From Micromonospora acroterricola (GTDB lineage Bacteria; Actinomycetota; Actinomycetes; Mycobacteriales; Micromonosporaceae): a stretch of DNA of 64,000 nt. The notes under the pieces were generated by a model. It was not told where the DNA came from and ran no database searches. It saw only the letters and a list, made by a program, of their open reading frames with translations. Shown piece by piece: positions 37,939-47,410 of the stretch. The DNA is taken from the NCBI RefSeq assembly GCF_003172955.1, contig NZ_QGKR01000226.1, positions 62,001 through 126,000 of the forward strand, in the 5' to 3' direction. The translations under genes and the position numbers were made by a program. Position 1 is the stretch's first letter; every line of letters begins with the position of its first letter.

Positions 37939-39219
37939 GTGTATCGATACACCGGAAAGGACGGTCCTGCGTCGTCGCCTGATGCGACCAGGGCAAGCGG
38001 TCCGGATAACGCACAAGAGGCTCTTGTCGAGCCCCCACGACTCGCCGAACCGCCCGGGTCGACCCTGACCGATCCGTTCGTGCGGGACGCGCCGACAGTG
38101 CTCTCGTACGCCGCGCTCGGTTGCTTCACCTTCTGGCTCTACGCGTTCGGGCCGGCGGTCACCCTGCTCCGCGAGGAGCTCGGGTTCTCCTACTCGGTGC
38201 TCGGTGTCTACCAGGTGTTCTGGGCCGGTGGCGCCGCCTTGGCCGGGGCTACGTTCGCGTGGGCTGCCCGCCGCTTTGCCAGGGGCACGCTGTTGTGGGC
38301 CTCGGCGCTGGCCACCGCCATCGGGGCGGGCCTGTTCACCCTCGGCAGCGGTGTGCTGGCCACCCTGATCGGCGCCGTAGCGTTCGGCATGGCCGGAACG
38401 ATGCTGCTCACCGTGATCCAGGCGATCCTGTCCGACCGCCACGGCAACCGACGCGACCGAGCCCTGACCGAGGCCAACGTCGGCGCCGGCGCGTCCGCCG
38501 TGTTCGCCCCGATGGTCCTGGGTGCGCTGGCGGCCACCGTGCTGGGCTGGCGTGCCACGTTCGGGCTGCCGGCCGTCGTGCTCGTCCTGCTCTACCTACG
38601 CTACCGCCGCCAGCCGCTGCCGGAACGGCCCCAGCACCACACCGAGGAGCAGCGTGGACGGCTGCCGTTGGCCTGCTGGCTGTTCGCGATCCTGACGGCG
38701 GTCAGTTCGGCGATCGAGTTCAGCCTGGTGTTCTTCGGGCCCCAGATGCTCATCAACCTCGGCTGGTCCGCCGCCGCTGCCAGCACCGCGATGAGCAGCA
38801 ACCTCGCTGGGATCCTTGCCGGGCGCCTGCTCGGCGCCGGGCTCACCCGCCGAGCGGGCCGCACCGCCACCCTCCTGTACGCCTCCCTGGCGCTCACCTT
38901 CGCCAGCATTGTCGTGTTCTGGGTGACCGGTCAGCCGGTCGTCGCCGTCGTGGCGCTGTTCCTGTCCGGAGTGGGCATCGCGAACCTCTATCCCCTCGCG
39001 CTCGCCCTCACCCTCGAAGCGGCCGACGGGCAGGAGGACCACGCCAACGCCCGCTCGCAGGTGGTCCTCGGCGTGCTCGCGGCAGTCTTCCCGTTCCTCC
39101 TCGGTAGCCTGGCGGACCAGTACGGGCTGACGGCCGGCTTCGCGCTCGAACCCGTCCTGATCGGCCTCTGTGTGCTCATGCTCTGGTGTGGCCTTCGTGC
39201 TGGCCACCGCACCGCCTAG
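37939..39219 (+). CDS. MFS transporter
   Basis: About 426 residues with roughly 11-12 hydrophobic helices, starting around TVLSYAALGCFTFWLYAFG and ending at VLIGLCVLMLWCGL. The loop between helices 2 and 3 (WAARRFARGTLLWASA) fits the MFS pattern, as does the central gap around PLPERPQHHTEEQRGR that separates the two halves. The start is uncertain: GTG at 37939 lacks a good ribosome site, and the IS630 relic directly upstream may have removed the true one; GTG at 38082 is an alternative. The substrate is unknown. Confidence 0.75.
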   Translation: MYRYTGKDGPASSPDATRASGPDNAQEALVEPPRLAEPPGSTLTDPFVRDAPTVLSYAALGCFTFWLYAFGPAVTLLREELGFSYSVLGVYQVFWAGGAALAGATFAWAARRFARGTLLWASALATAIGAGLFTLGSGVLATLIGAVAFGMAGTMLLTVIQAILSDRHGNRRDRALTEANVGAGASAVFAPMVLGALAATVLGWRATFGLPAVVLVLLYLRYRRQPLPERPQHHTEEQRGRLPLACWLFAILTAVSSAIEFSLVFFGPQMLINLGWSAAAASTAMSSNLAGILAGRLLGAGLTRRAGRTATLLYASLALTFASIVVFWVTGQPVVAVVALFLSGVGIANLYPLALALTLEAADGQEDHANARSQVVLGVLAAVFPFLLGSLADQYGLTAGFALEPVLIGLCVLMLWCGLRAGHRTA

Positions 39220-39268
39220 CCGAACGAACCCTCGCGCCTGCACGACAGCCGAAGGAGAGGAAGGTGTC

Positions 39269-39400
39269 ATGTCGGTGACCGTGCTGGACATCGGTGGCAC
39301 ACACGTGCGCTGAGCCCGGTGGTCCCCAGAGCACGGGCTTGGTGAGATGCCGTCGCGGGGGCCCTGGCCGACACTGAATCATCGCTGCGGGGGACAACCA
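39269..39400 (+). pseudogene. N-terminal relic of a ROK/glucokinase-like gene
   Basis: A good ribosome site (GGAGAGGAAGG) precedes ATG at 39269, which encodes MSVTVLDIGGTHVR, the ATP-binding start of ROK-family sugar kinases. A TGA then stops it after 14 codons. The same frame continues after the stop as ARWSPEHGLGE, so a Trp codon TGG may have mutated to TGA. Similarity fades by about 39370 and no kinase body follows. Confidence 0.55.
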
Positions 39401-39504
39401 CAGCCTCAGGCACCCCGGTCCACGAGCCGCGGGGCGGGCAGCGCCGCTGACATGCCCCGTTGAAGAGTCCATCGTGGAGCGGGAGCACGGTGTACCGTCG
39501 CCGC

Positions 39505-40266
39505 ATGACGGTGCTGCAGGAGTTTGTCGCCGCTCTTTCCAGCGGCCGGATCCAGGTTGTCGACCTCACCGCTCCGCTCTCGGACCAGACCCCGATCCTG
39601 GGTCTGCCCGAGCAGTTCGGCCAGACCTGGCCGTTCCGGCTCAGCGAGATCAGCCGGTACGACGACCGTGGTCCGGCCTGGTACTGGAACAACTTCTCCA
39701 CCGGCGAGCACACCGGCACCCACTTCGACGCCCCGGTGCACTGGGTCACCGGTCAACAGGGCGCGGACGTGTCGCAGGTCCCGGTGAGCCAGTTGATCGC
39801 CCCGGCGGTGGTGATCGACCACGCCGCCGACGCCGCCGACGACCCTGACTTCCTGCTCGAGGTCGAGCACATCAAGGCGTGGGAGGCGGAGCACGGTGCC
39901 CTGCCCACCGGTGGCTGGCTGCTCTACCGCACCGGCTGGGACGCGTACGGCGACGACCCGGAGCGGTACGCCAACGCTGGGCGTACCCCGGGAATCTCCG
40001 TCGAGTGCGCCCGCTGGCTGGCCGAGGAGTCGCCGATCCAGGGCGTCGGGGTGGAGACGGTCGGCACCGACGCGGGCGCCGCGCATTCGTTCGACCCGCC
40101 GTTCCCGTGCCACTCGTTCCTGCTCGGCCAGGAGAAGTACGGCCTGACCCAGCTACGTAACCTGGCGCAGTTGCCGGCGACCGGCGCGGTGGTGATCGCC
40201 GGACCACTGCCGATCGTCTCCGGGTCCGGCAGCCCGTGCCGGGTCCTCGCGTTGGTCGAACGGTAG
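39505..40266 (+). CDS. Cyclase-family metal-dependent hydrolase (kynurenine-formamidase/isatin-hydrolase-like)
   Basis: 253 residues. The family signature HxGTHxDxPxHW appears as EHTGTHFDAPVHW (His69, Thr72, His73, Asp75, His79), binding a metal ion, usually manganese or zinc. GWLLYRTGWDAYGDD and VGVETVGTDAG are further family blocks. Members hydrolyse N-formylkynurenine, isatin or related amides. The ATG at 39505 is preferred over in-frame 39460. Only 13 bases separate it from the TPP enzyme that follows, so both are probably one transcript and act on one pathway. Confidence 0.88.
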   Translation: MTVLQEFVAALSSGRIQVVDLTAPLSDQTPILGLPEQFGQTWPFRLSEISRYDDRGPAWYWNNFSTGEHTGTHFDAPVHWVTGQQGADVSQVPVSQLIAPAVVIDHAADAADDPDFLLEVEHIKAWEAEHGALPTGGWLLYRTGWDAYGDDPERYANAGRTPGISVECARWLAEESPIQGVGVETVGTDAGAAHSFDPPFPCHSFLLGQEKYGLTQLRNLAQLPATGAVVIAGPLPIVSGSGSPCRVLALVER

Positions 40267-40279
40267 GACCGGGCCACAG

Positions 40280-41938
40280 ATGCGGGTAGCCGAGGTGGTC
40301 GGGCGGGTTCTGTACGGACACGGCGCACGGCACGTCTTCGGGGTGGTCGGCAGCGGCAACTTCCATGTCACGAACGCGCTTGTGGCGGCCGGCGCCCGGT
40401 TCGTGGCGGCGGCCCACGAGGGCGGCGCGGCGAGCATGGCGGACGGGTACGCCCGCACCTCCGGGACGGTGGGGCTGCTCTCGGTGCACCAGGGTCCGGG
40501 CGTCACCAACGCGCTGACCGGCCTCACCGAGGCCGCGAAGAGCCGTACCCCGATGGTGGTCCTGGCCCCGGAGGCGACCGCGCCCCGGTCGAACTTCTTC
40601 ATCGACCTGCCGTCGCTCGCCGCCTCGGTCGGGGCCGACTTCCACCGGGTACGCGCGACGCACGCGGCCGAGGACGCGGGCGCGGCGTACCGGGCCGCCG
40701 CCCGGGGCGCGACGGTGGTGCTGGGCCTCCCGTTGGAGGTGCAGCGCACCGTGACCGAACCGTGGTCCGGCCCGGTCCCTGCGGTCGCGCCGACCCCGGC
40801 CACCGCCCCGCAGGTCGAGCCGTTGCTGGCCCCGCTCCAGGCCGCACGTCGACCGGTCTTCATCGCGGGTCGGGGCGCCCGGGCGGCCCGGGAACCGCTG
40901 ACCCGGCTCGCCGACGCGTGCGGCGCGCTGCTCGCGGTCTCGGCTGCGGCGAAGGGACTGTTCGCCGGGAACCGGTGGAACATCGACGTGGCCGGCGGCT
41001 TCGCCACCCCGCTCGCCGCCGAGCTGATCGGCGCGGCGGACCTGGTCGTCGCGTGGGGCAGCACGCTGAACATGTGGACCACCCGGCACGGCGAACTGAT
41101 CCCGCCCTCCGCCGTCGTCGTCCAGGTGGACCACGACCCGGCCGCGTTCGGGGTGAACCGCCCGGTTGACGTGACGGTGACCGGCGAGGTGGCGGCGGTC
41201 GCCGAGGCGGTGCTCGGTCGGCTGGGCGCCGGCTCCACGGGGCCCGCGGACGCCGGGACCGGCGGCTGGCGTACGCCGGAGCTGGCACAACGGATTCGCG
41301 ACCACGGCCGGTGGCGGACGGTCCCGTACCGGGACGAGGGTGCGTCGGCGCGGGCCGGCGCCCCGGCGACGATCGACCCGAGGACGCTCTCGGCCGCCCT
41401 GGACGACCTGCTGCCGCCCGACCGGACGGTGGTGGTCGACTCCGGCAACTTCATGGGCTACCCGTCGATGTGGCTCGACGTGCCGGACGTGGCCGGATTC
41501 TGTTTCACCCAGGCGTTCCAGTCGGTCGGGCTCGGCCTGGCCAGTGCGCTCGGCGCGGCGGTCGCCCGGCCGGACCGGCTCACCGTCGCCGCGGTCGGCG
41601 ACGGTGGCTTCGTCATGTCCGCGACCGAACTGGTCACCGCCGTCCGGCTGGCGCTACCCCTCCTCGTGGTGATCTACGACGACGCGGCGTACGGCGCCGA
41701 GGTGCACCACTTCGGCCCGGACGGGCACCCGTTGGAGACGGTCACCTTCCCCGAGACCGACCTGGCCGCGATCGCCCGTGGTTACGGCTGCGACGGGTTG
41801 ACCGTCCGGACCGTCGACGATCTCGGGCCGGTACGCCGCTGGCTCGCTGGTCCGCGTACCCGGCCGCTGGTGGTCGACGCCAAGGTCTGCGCCGCGCGCG
41901 GCTCATGGTGGCTGGAGGAGGCGTTCCGTGGCCACTGA
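40280..41938 (+). CDS. Thiamine-pyrophosphate-dependent decarboxylase-like enzyme
   Basis: 552 residues with the three-domain TPP enzyme layout. The catalytic Glu47 is in AAHEGGAASMADGYARTSG, followed by VHQGPGVTNALTGLTEAAKS. The middle domain contains RRPVFIAGRGARAA. The C-terminal TPP-binding motif is VGDGGFVMSATELVTAVRLA followed by LPLLVVIYDDAAYG (residues about 435-470). It looks like a benzoylformate- or acetolactate-type 2-oxoacid enzyme. Coupled to the HxGTHxD hydrolase, a sequence such as ring opening followed by decarboxylation (as in isatin degradation) is plausible but unproven. The start lies 13 bases after the upstream stop. Confidence 0.85.
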   Translation: MRVAEVVGRVLYGHGARHVFGVVGSGNFHVTNALVAAGARFVAAAHEGGAASMADGYARTSGTVGLLSVHQGPGVTNALTGLTEAAKSRTPMVVLAPEATAPRSNFFIDLPSLAASVGADFHRVRATHAAEDAGAAYRAAARGATVVLGLPLEVQRTVTEPWSGPVPAVAPTPATAPQVEPLLAPLQAARRPVFIAGRGARAAREPLTRLADACGALLAVSAAAKGLFAGNRWNIDVAGGFATPLAAELIGAADLVVAWGSTLNMWTTRHGELIPPSAVVVQVDHDPAAFGVNRPVDVTVTGEVAAVAEAVLGRLGAGSTGPADAGTGGWRTPELAQRIRDHGRWRTVPYRDEGASARAGAPATIDPRTLSAALDDLLPPDRTVVVDSGNFMGYPSMWLDVPDVAGFCFTQAFQSVGLGLASALGAAVARPDRLTVAAVGDGGFVMSATELVTAVRLALPLLVVIYDDAAYGAEVHHFGPDGHPLETVTFPETDLAAIARGYGCDGLTVRTVDDLGPVRRWLAGPRTRPLVVDAKVCAARGSWWLEEAFRGH

Positions 41939-41940
41939 GC

Positions 41941-42437
41941 CGCCGCCGTGCGTACGGCGACGGCTTCGGGATGGTTGCTCGAGACGGCCAACGCCCTGCG
42001 GTCGGGTGCGCCGGCGGGTCGACCGAGCCGCAACACGCTCGGAGCTTGGATGTGGGTGAACGCCTTGGCTACCTTCCAGGTTGGCAGATGTTGCTGCCGC
42101 AACTCGTGAACGGTCTTGGCGCCCGAGTCGATCTCGGGGATGTGACCGTCGCGCCAGGCCATGTAGTTGTTCGTGTCGATCACGATCTTGCTGGCCAACG
42201 CCTCGACCGGCATGTCGTTGACGACCTTGAGGGGCACGGCGACGACCGCGAAGTCGCCGGCGGCGCGGCCTCGGCAGCGTAGGCGGCGCGCGCGGCCGGT
42301 CCGAGGTCGGCGATGAGGCTGTCCAGCGTCTCCGGTGTCCGCGAGTTGGCGATGACGACGGTGTCCCCGTTGGCGACCGCTGCACGGGCGATCTGGCTAC
42401 CGACCTGGCCCGCGCCGACGATCCCGGTGGTCGTCAC
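41941..42437 (-). pseudogene. Broken NADPH:F420-oxidoreductase-like (Fno/NAD-binding) gene
   Basis: The N-terminus MTTTGIVGAGQVGSQIARAA with TVVIANSRTPETL is the Rossmann start of F420-dependent NADP reductase-like proteins. The frame shifts by one base near 42262-42275, where AAEAAPP gives way to AGDFAVVAVPLKVVNDMP; the new frame continues IVIDTNNYMAWRDGHIP and KAFTHIQAP. The C-terminus is lost at about 41941 where it meets the convergent TPP gene. It lies 38 bases downstream of the F420-dependent oxidoreductase, so it may once have supplied reduced F420. Confidence 0.75.
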
Positions 42438-42474
42438 GAGTGCCTCACGACCTCGTGGTCCTTCGCACCTGAAG

Positions 42475-43338
42475 TCAGATCAAGACCGCGGCGAGAGCGC
42501 GGAACGCGTCGGCGGGGAATGTCGTGGCGTCGCCGCCGTTGAGTACCTGGACCGCTACCTCGTCCGCGCCGGCCTGGTAGTGCTTCTCCAGCCCGGCCGC
42601 GACCTTTTCGGCCGTGCCCCAGGGGATCAGGGCGTCGACGAGGCGGTCGCTGCCGCCCCCAGCGAAGTCCTCGTCGGTCCAGCCGAATCGCCGCAGGTTG
42701 TTGGTGTAGTTCGGCAGTGCCAGGTATCCGCTCGTGTACTGCCGGGCCGTGACGCGCGCGGTGGTGGCGTCTGCGTCGAGGACCACCGCGACCTCGGGGG
42801 CGAGCAGCCGGTCAGGCCCGAGTGCCGCCCGGGCCTCGGCGGTGTGCTCGGCAGGGACGAAGTACGGGTGCGCTCCGGCTGAACGGTCGCGCGAGAGCTC
42901 GAGCATCCGCGTGCCGAGTGCGGCCAGGATCCGCCGCTCGGGAGGGAGCCCGGCCGCGTCGAGACCGTCGAGGTACTCCACCATCTTCGAATACGGCTTG
43001 CGGTAGGTTGTGCCGCTGCCTTCCACCAGCACAGCGTGGCTGGCGCCGAGACCGAGCAGGAACCGGCCGGGATGGGCCCGCTCCGCGTCCTGGGCGAACG
43101 CCGCCACCTCTGGGGGCGACGAGTGCCAGATGCTCACAATCCCCGACGCGACCCCGATGCGCTTGGTCCCGTCCAGGATCTCCCGGAAGCGTGGGGCGAC
43201 GTTCTCCTCGAAACCGCCGGAGAACCAGAGCCGTGAATAGCCAAGATCCTCCAACTCGGTCGCGGCATCGATGGCCGCGCCCTGACTCTCGCTAGCAAGG
43301 AAGAACGGTTGCCATACGCTGACGAGTCGTTGTGCCAT
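42475..43338 (-). CDS. LLM-class F420-dependent oxidoreductase
   Basis: 287 residues of the bacterial luciferase-like TIM-barrel family. Typical blocks are AATELEDLGYSRLWFSGGFE, RIGVASGIVSIWHSSPPEV, HPGRFLLGLGASHAVLVEGS and PERRILAALGTRMLELSRD. Members use coenzyme F420 to reduce carbonyl or C=C bonds of unknown natural substrates. The next gene on the same strand is the broken F420 reductase-like relic. No regulator is adjacent. Confidence 0.88.
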   Translation of the reverse strand: MAQRLVSVWQPFFLASESQGAAIDAATELEDLGYSRLWFSGGFEENVAPRFREILDGTKRIGVASGIVSIWHSSPPEVAAFAQDAERAHPGRFLLGLGASHAVLVEGSGTTYRKPYSKMVEYLDGLDAAGLPPERRILAALGTRMLELSRDRSAGAHPYFVPAEHTAEARAALGPDRLLAPEVAVVLDADATTARVTARQYTSGYLALPNYTNNLRRFGWTDEDFAGGGSDRLVDALIPWGTAEKVAAGLEKHYQAGADEVAVQVLNGGDATTFPADAFRALAAVLI

Positions 43339-43509
43339 ACCGGAACACTACGCATCGGCTCCGGCAGGAGCGCGACGCCGCACCACCACATCGGTACCTT
43401 CCTGGCTCGTGGAGGCGCAGCGAGAGCGCGGTCCGCAGGACGTGCTCGCATCCCGTCACCGTGGTCCCGGGTGAAGCCATCACCGGACGGTGCTGAGGGA
43501 CCCTGCCGT

Positions 43510-44367
43510 TCATGGGACCCCCGCACCTAGCGCAGCGAGGAAGTCGTGGGGGCTGATGGTGGTGGGTCGGTCGCTGACCTGGCCGTCGCCGAGTTCGATG
43601 ACGCGCCAGATGCCGTCGTCGCGCTTCGCGAGGTCGATGGTGACGAAGGGTAGGTCGAGGGCGGCGACCAGCGGTGTGAGCGTGCTGAGGTCGAGGCCTG
43701 CGGGTGGGAGGTCATCGGGGGTGTCGGAATGCGCGCCGACGAGTGCACAGGCGCCGTTGATCCACCAGGTGCGTACCTCGGCGGTGGTGAAGCGCTCGAA
43801 GGCGCGCAGGACGAAGCCGCCGGTGAAGTCGTCGGCGCGGAGTTCCAGGAAGCGGGCGGCGACCTGCCAGGCGGCGGTCGGGTCGGTGAGGTCGGGGATG
43901 AAGGCGGCCTCGTGCCAGTGGTGTTTCATCGACTTCGTGTAGTCGCGCAGCACGGCGGCGCCGGTACCGAGCTGCATCCGGGCCTGGTCGAACGCCGTCC
44001 GCTCCGCGCTGGTCGTCCAGGCGGAGGTCGGGGTGACGGGGGCGAGGCGGTGGTACCAGCCGGGGAGTTCGTGGGCGCGGCGGTACTGGTTGGCGCTGGT
44101 GCGGAGGGTAACGCCACGGGCGGCGAGGGCGTCGGAGAAGGCCCCGTACTGGTCGCTGTGGAGCATCCACCCGCGGTAGACCGCGATGCCGCCGGCGGGC
44201 ACGGCCGTGACTGCGCGCTGTGGGTCGTCGCGGGTCAGCGCGTCGTGGTCGACCACCGCGACGTCGATGCCGGCGGCGCGGGCCGCGTGGGCTTCGGGCG
44301 CGAAGTGGTCGTCGGGCCGGCGTGGCCGTAGGGGGTTCGCGGGGACCAGCAGCATCATCCCGGGCAT
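43510..44367 (-). CDS. ATP-grasp domain protein (DUF4343-like)
   Basis: 285 residues. It opens with a Rossmann-like strand (MMLLVPANPL) and a DDHFAPEAHAARAAGIDVAVV segment. The ATP-grasp core shows KSMKHHWHEAAFIPDL and FTGGFVLRAFERFTTAEVRT, followed by the metal-binding block FVTIDLAKRDDGIWRVIELG near 265, with Asp and Glu in the expected spots. It may ligate a peptide or amino acid; no pathway neighbours clarify the substrate. Confidence 0.7.
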   Translation of the reverse strand: MPGMMLLVPANPLRPRRPDDHFAPEAHAARAAGIDVAVVDHDALTRDDPQRAVTAVPAGGIAVYRGWMLHSDQYGAFSDALAARGVTLRTSANQYRRAHELPGWYHRLAPVTPTSAWTTSAERTAFDQARMQLGTGAAVLRDYTKSMKHHWHEAAFIPDLTDPTAAWQVAARFLELRADDFTGGFVLRAFERFTTAEVRTWWINGACALVGAHSDTPDDLPPAGLDLSTLTPLVAALDLPFVTIDLAKRDDGIWRVIELGDGQVSDRPTTISPHDFLAALGAGVP

Positions 44368-44588
44368 CGTGCCGGAGGTACGACGAGTGCTCCACCTGAT
44401 ATTCCGATCGGCCCTGTCGCCCTGAGTTGCCCCGATTGTCGTGGGGAGGTGGCACGTTCCGGCAACGAGAGCGTCGCCGGGCTGAGGATCTTGGTGGCGT
44501 CTTCTCCGACTGGCTTCAGGGCGTGTTGGCGTACTGCGGCGTGTTGTGCTGGTGCGGGGCGGATGAACACGGCGAGGATCCGCGATGG

Positions 44589-45692
44589 TCAGCTGTGGGA
44601 TGACGTGCGGACGGCGGACAGAATGTAGCGGATGACCTGATCATCGTTGTAGAGGCTGGAGTGCGCGAATCCTTTCCGGGTGGGGGTGGCGCGCGGCTCG
44701 AGCTGCAGCAGCGTCGCCGTGCCCGGCGGTGCGGCCTCGGCCGAGCAGGACGCGACCAGACCCGCGAACGGCCCGTCGATGCCAAATACCACCGCTGACC
44801 CAGCCATCGCCGCTGCCACCGCTACCACCACCAGGCCTGGCGCGGCAAACCCGTAGACCAGCAGGTCGAACGCCAACTGCCCGCCGTGGCCGACGAAACC
44901 GGCCACCACGAACGCGAGCTGCGGCAGCCCGATGAGGATGGTCCAGAACCACAAATTGGTCAGCAGCCGGGTCGCCGCTGCGCTCAGCCAGCCGACGAAC
45001 TGGCCGGCCGCGAGCAACCCCGACGCCTCATCCCCGGCTGCCCGGATAACAACGGTCTCGCCAGGTCGGGCGGCGGGTGCGTGAATAGCGCCGATGAGTC
45101 GGCTCCGCCAGCCCGGCCCCAGCGATCGCCGGTGCAGGACCGCGCCAACGGCGCACAGCGCCAGTATGGCCGCGAATACACCGCCACCGATGACCAGCAC
45201 CGCGTCAGCGGACGAGTGCGGGCCAGTCACAGCTGTCGCGGAAGCCGACCCGAGCAGCAGCACGCTGAACAGCACGATGATGAACAGCGGCCAACCGGTG
45301 ATGCTCCGAGGCCGCGCGTGCAGGAAAGGCGTCGCCAGTGCCACTGTCGTAACCCGCGCTGCGCGGCCCCGCTCCGTACGCAGCTGGTCAGCGGCGTGCA
45401 GCGCGACGTTCCCGCCGTGGCTGTGCGCGATCACCCAGTGCCTGGCGAGAGGATGTTCGGTGAGCTGCCGCTGCAGATGCTCGGTCAGGCCCTCTGCGGC
45501 GTCCGAACGCGCCCGATGAGAATTTCGACCCGACCACGCGAACCGGGTCACGTGGCAGCCCGCCCGCTGCAGCGACGTACTCAATGCGCTGTCCGGTCGG
45601 GTCCACGGGGCGTCGCGCGCGAACGTGCCGTGGACCAACGTGATCACGGAGGCGCGGTCACCGGTCATGGATCGGGTCGGGCGTTTACCCAT
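44589..45692 (-). CDS. Membrane-associated alpha/beta hydrolase
   Basis: 367 residues. The first 130 residues are an alpha/beta-hydrolase with the oxyanion strand VITLVHGTFARDAPW and the nucleophile elbow HWVIAHSHGGNVALHAADQL (Ser in HSHGG). At least four hydrophobic helices follow (WPLFIIVLFSVLLLG, VLVIGGGVFAAILALCAV, LAFDLLVYGFAAPGLVVVAV and one more), an unusual insertion. It returns to a soluble end with an SLYNDDQVIRYILSAV segment. It may be a lipase-like enzyme at the inner membrane; no substrate is visible. Confidence 0.65.
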   Translation of the reverse strand: MGKRPTRSMTGDRASVITLVHGTFARDAPWTRPDSALSTSLQRAGCHVTRFAWSGRNSHRARSDAAEGLTEHLQRQLTEHPLARHWVIAHSHGGNVALHAADQLRTERGRAARVTTVALATPFLHARPRSITGWPLFIIVLFSVLLLGSASATAVTGPHSSADAVLVIGGGVFAAILALCAVGAVLHRRSLGPGWRSRLIGAIHAPAARPGETVVIRAAGDEASGLLAAGQFVGWLSAAATRLLTNLWFWTILIGLPQLAFVVAGFVGHGGQLAFDLLVYGFAAPGLVVVAVAAAMAGSAVVFGIDGPFAGLVASCSAEAAPPGTATLLQLEPRATPTRKGFAHSSLYNDDQVIRYILSAVRTSSHS

Positions 45693-45802
45693 CGACGTAC
45701 CTTACTGAGAGCGCCCGCCGCTGGCGACAACAGACACTCAACGAAGAGCGCGGCACCCGCACAGCGCGGAACCGGGCCTCCCAAGGCGTCGACGACTCAG
45801 GA

Positions 45803-47248
45803 TCAAGTCGGCATGCGCTCCATGAGGCTGATGCCTAACAGTGGAGACTGCCAACGCTGTATGGACCGGTAGTCCTTCCGGATCCGTTGCTGCTTGCCGG
45901 GTGCCATGTCCTTCAGTGGGTCGGTCGCGTTGTCGACGCGGACGACCCAGAGGCGGGGCGGGGTGCCGAGGCAGACGGCGTCCGGGCATTCCATGGCGAG
46001 GAACCGGCCGTTGGTTCGCTGTGGGGCGGTGCGCAGCACATCAGGCGGGCGAGGGGTAGGCAGGTAGCGCTCGTAGATGTCCCGGGGGGACCAGGGGATG
46101 CTCGGGTGGGTGTCGGGAAAGACGACGACGTCGCCAGGGCGGTATCGGGGGCCGATGACTGCCGCGATGCGGAACGAGTCCTGGCTGTGGCCAGCCTGGG
46201 CGCGGATGGTGACCTGTGCGGGGTAGGCGAGGATTGTGGCCAGGCAGACCGCAACGATGGCATGCGCCCGGCCGATCCGGGTCAGGGCGGACGCGGCGAG
46301 GACGGCCATTGCCGGCAGCACCACCAGGACGTACCGGGCTACCCAGACCTGGAGGTGGGTGCCGACGAGGAACAGCAGGACGACCGGAACGAACGCCGCA
46401 GCGGCCAGGCAGACGTGCGCCGCGCCGCGGCGTACGCCGAGAACCGCTAGGACGAGAATGAACCCGCCGACGGCCGCGGAGTGGAAGAGCCGTTCGGGGA
46501 AAGCCTGCAGGGCGCTGAGGTTCACCAGGGCGATCCAGGAGACCTGCGCTGTCTGCCCGGAACCCCATACAGACAGCCCAAGGGCTGGCAGTGCGCCGAC
46601 GAGGGCCGCGGCCGCCCACCGCCGCGTTGTTCGCCAGCCGTCGGTGTGGTGTCCGAGCTGCCACCAGCCGACGGCCGTAGCGTGCCCGACGAGCATGAGC
46701 AGGCCGTTGAGCGGATGCAGCATGCCGGCGAAACCGACCGCGGCGGCGTATCCGATGAGCCGAGCAGGCGTGGGACGCTCCAGCGCCAGGACCAGGAGCA
46801 GTAAGGCGAGCGCGGCACCAAGGATCACTGCGGCGTACGACCGTGCTTCCTGTGCGTAGCGCGACGTCACTGGAAGAGTCGCGAAGATCAGCCCGGCCAG
46901 TAGGCCCATCCCGGTCCCGCCCACCCGCCGACCGAGCACGGTCACCACCAACGTGGCAAGCGTGATCGCGACGACGGAGGGCATCCGCAGAGCGAGGGTA
47001 GAGGTGCCCGCCACGGCTGTGTATGCCTTCATGAGCCCGTAATACGGGGTGAGCACCGCGTCCACCGACCCGGAGAGCTGCCACAGCTGCGACCACGACA
47101 GTCGCACAGCACCCCAGGTGGCGAGCTCGTCAGCCCACAACGCCGAACCCGTCAAACGCCACAAACCCAGCGCTGCCGCAACCAGTCCTGGCAGCGCGAA
47201 ACTCGCCACCCAGACCGCCGGACGGGCTCGCAGGCTCTGGTCCACCAC
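45803..47248 (-). CDS. Polytopic membrane glycosyltransferase (GT39/ArnT-like)
   Basis: 481 residues with about 10-11 hydrophobic helices. The first outer loop has SALWADELATWGAVRLSWSQ, where the acidic DE pair matches the catalytic region of GT-C mannosyl/arabinosyl transferases, and helices such as LATLVVTVLGRRVGGTGMG and LALLLLVLALERP follow. The C-terminal soluble part, with PGDVVVFPDTHPSIPWSPRD, resembles GT39-like membrane proteins. It probably transfers a sugar from a polyprenyl phosphate to a wall or protein acceptor. The start is GTG at 47248. Confidence 0.7.
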   Translation of the reverse strand: MVDQSLRARPAVWVASFALPGLVAAALGLWRLTGSALWADELATWGAVRLSWSQLWQLSGSVDAVLTPYYGLMKAYTAVAGTSTLALRMPSVVAITLATLVVTVLGRRVGGTGMGLLAGLIFATLPVTSRYAQEARSYAAVILGAALALLLLVLALERPTPARLIGYAAAVGFAGMLHPLNGLLMLVGHATAVGWWQLGHHTDGWRTTRRWAAAALVGALPALGLSVWGSGQTAQVSWIALVNLSALQAFPERLFHSAAVGGFILVLAVLGVRRGAAHVCLAAAAFVPVVLLFLVGTHLQVWVARYVLVVLPAMAVLAASALTRIGRAHAIVAVCLATILAYPAQVTIRAQAGHSQDSFRIAAVIGPRYRPGDVVVFPDTHPSIPWSPRDIYERYLPTPRPPDVLRTAPQRTNGRFLAMECPDAVCLGTPPRLWVVRVDNATDPLKDMAPGKQQRIRKDYRSIQRWQSPLLGISLMERMPT

Positions 47249-47410
47249 GTCCGCCGCCCCGGGCGGCTGCGCTTCCTCGGCTGCTTGAGGCAGGTCTGGC
47301 GGGGCAGCGATGGTGCCGGTGCGGTGCAGCGGCCAACTTGCAGTGATGACGGTTCTCCCTCAAGGCCGGTCCTGGCCGCGCGAATGCTAGCCACGGTTCA
47401 AGAGCGCAAG

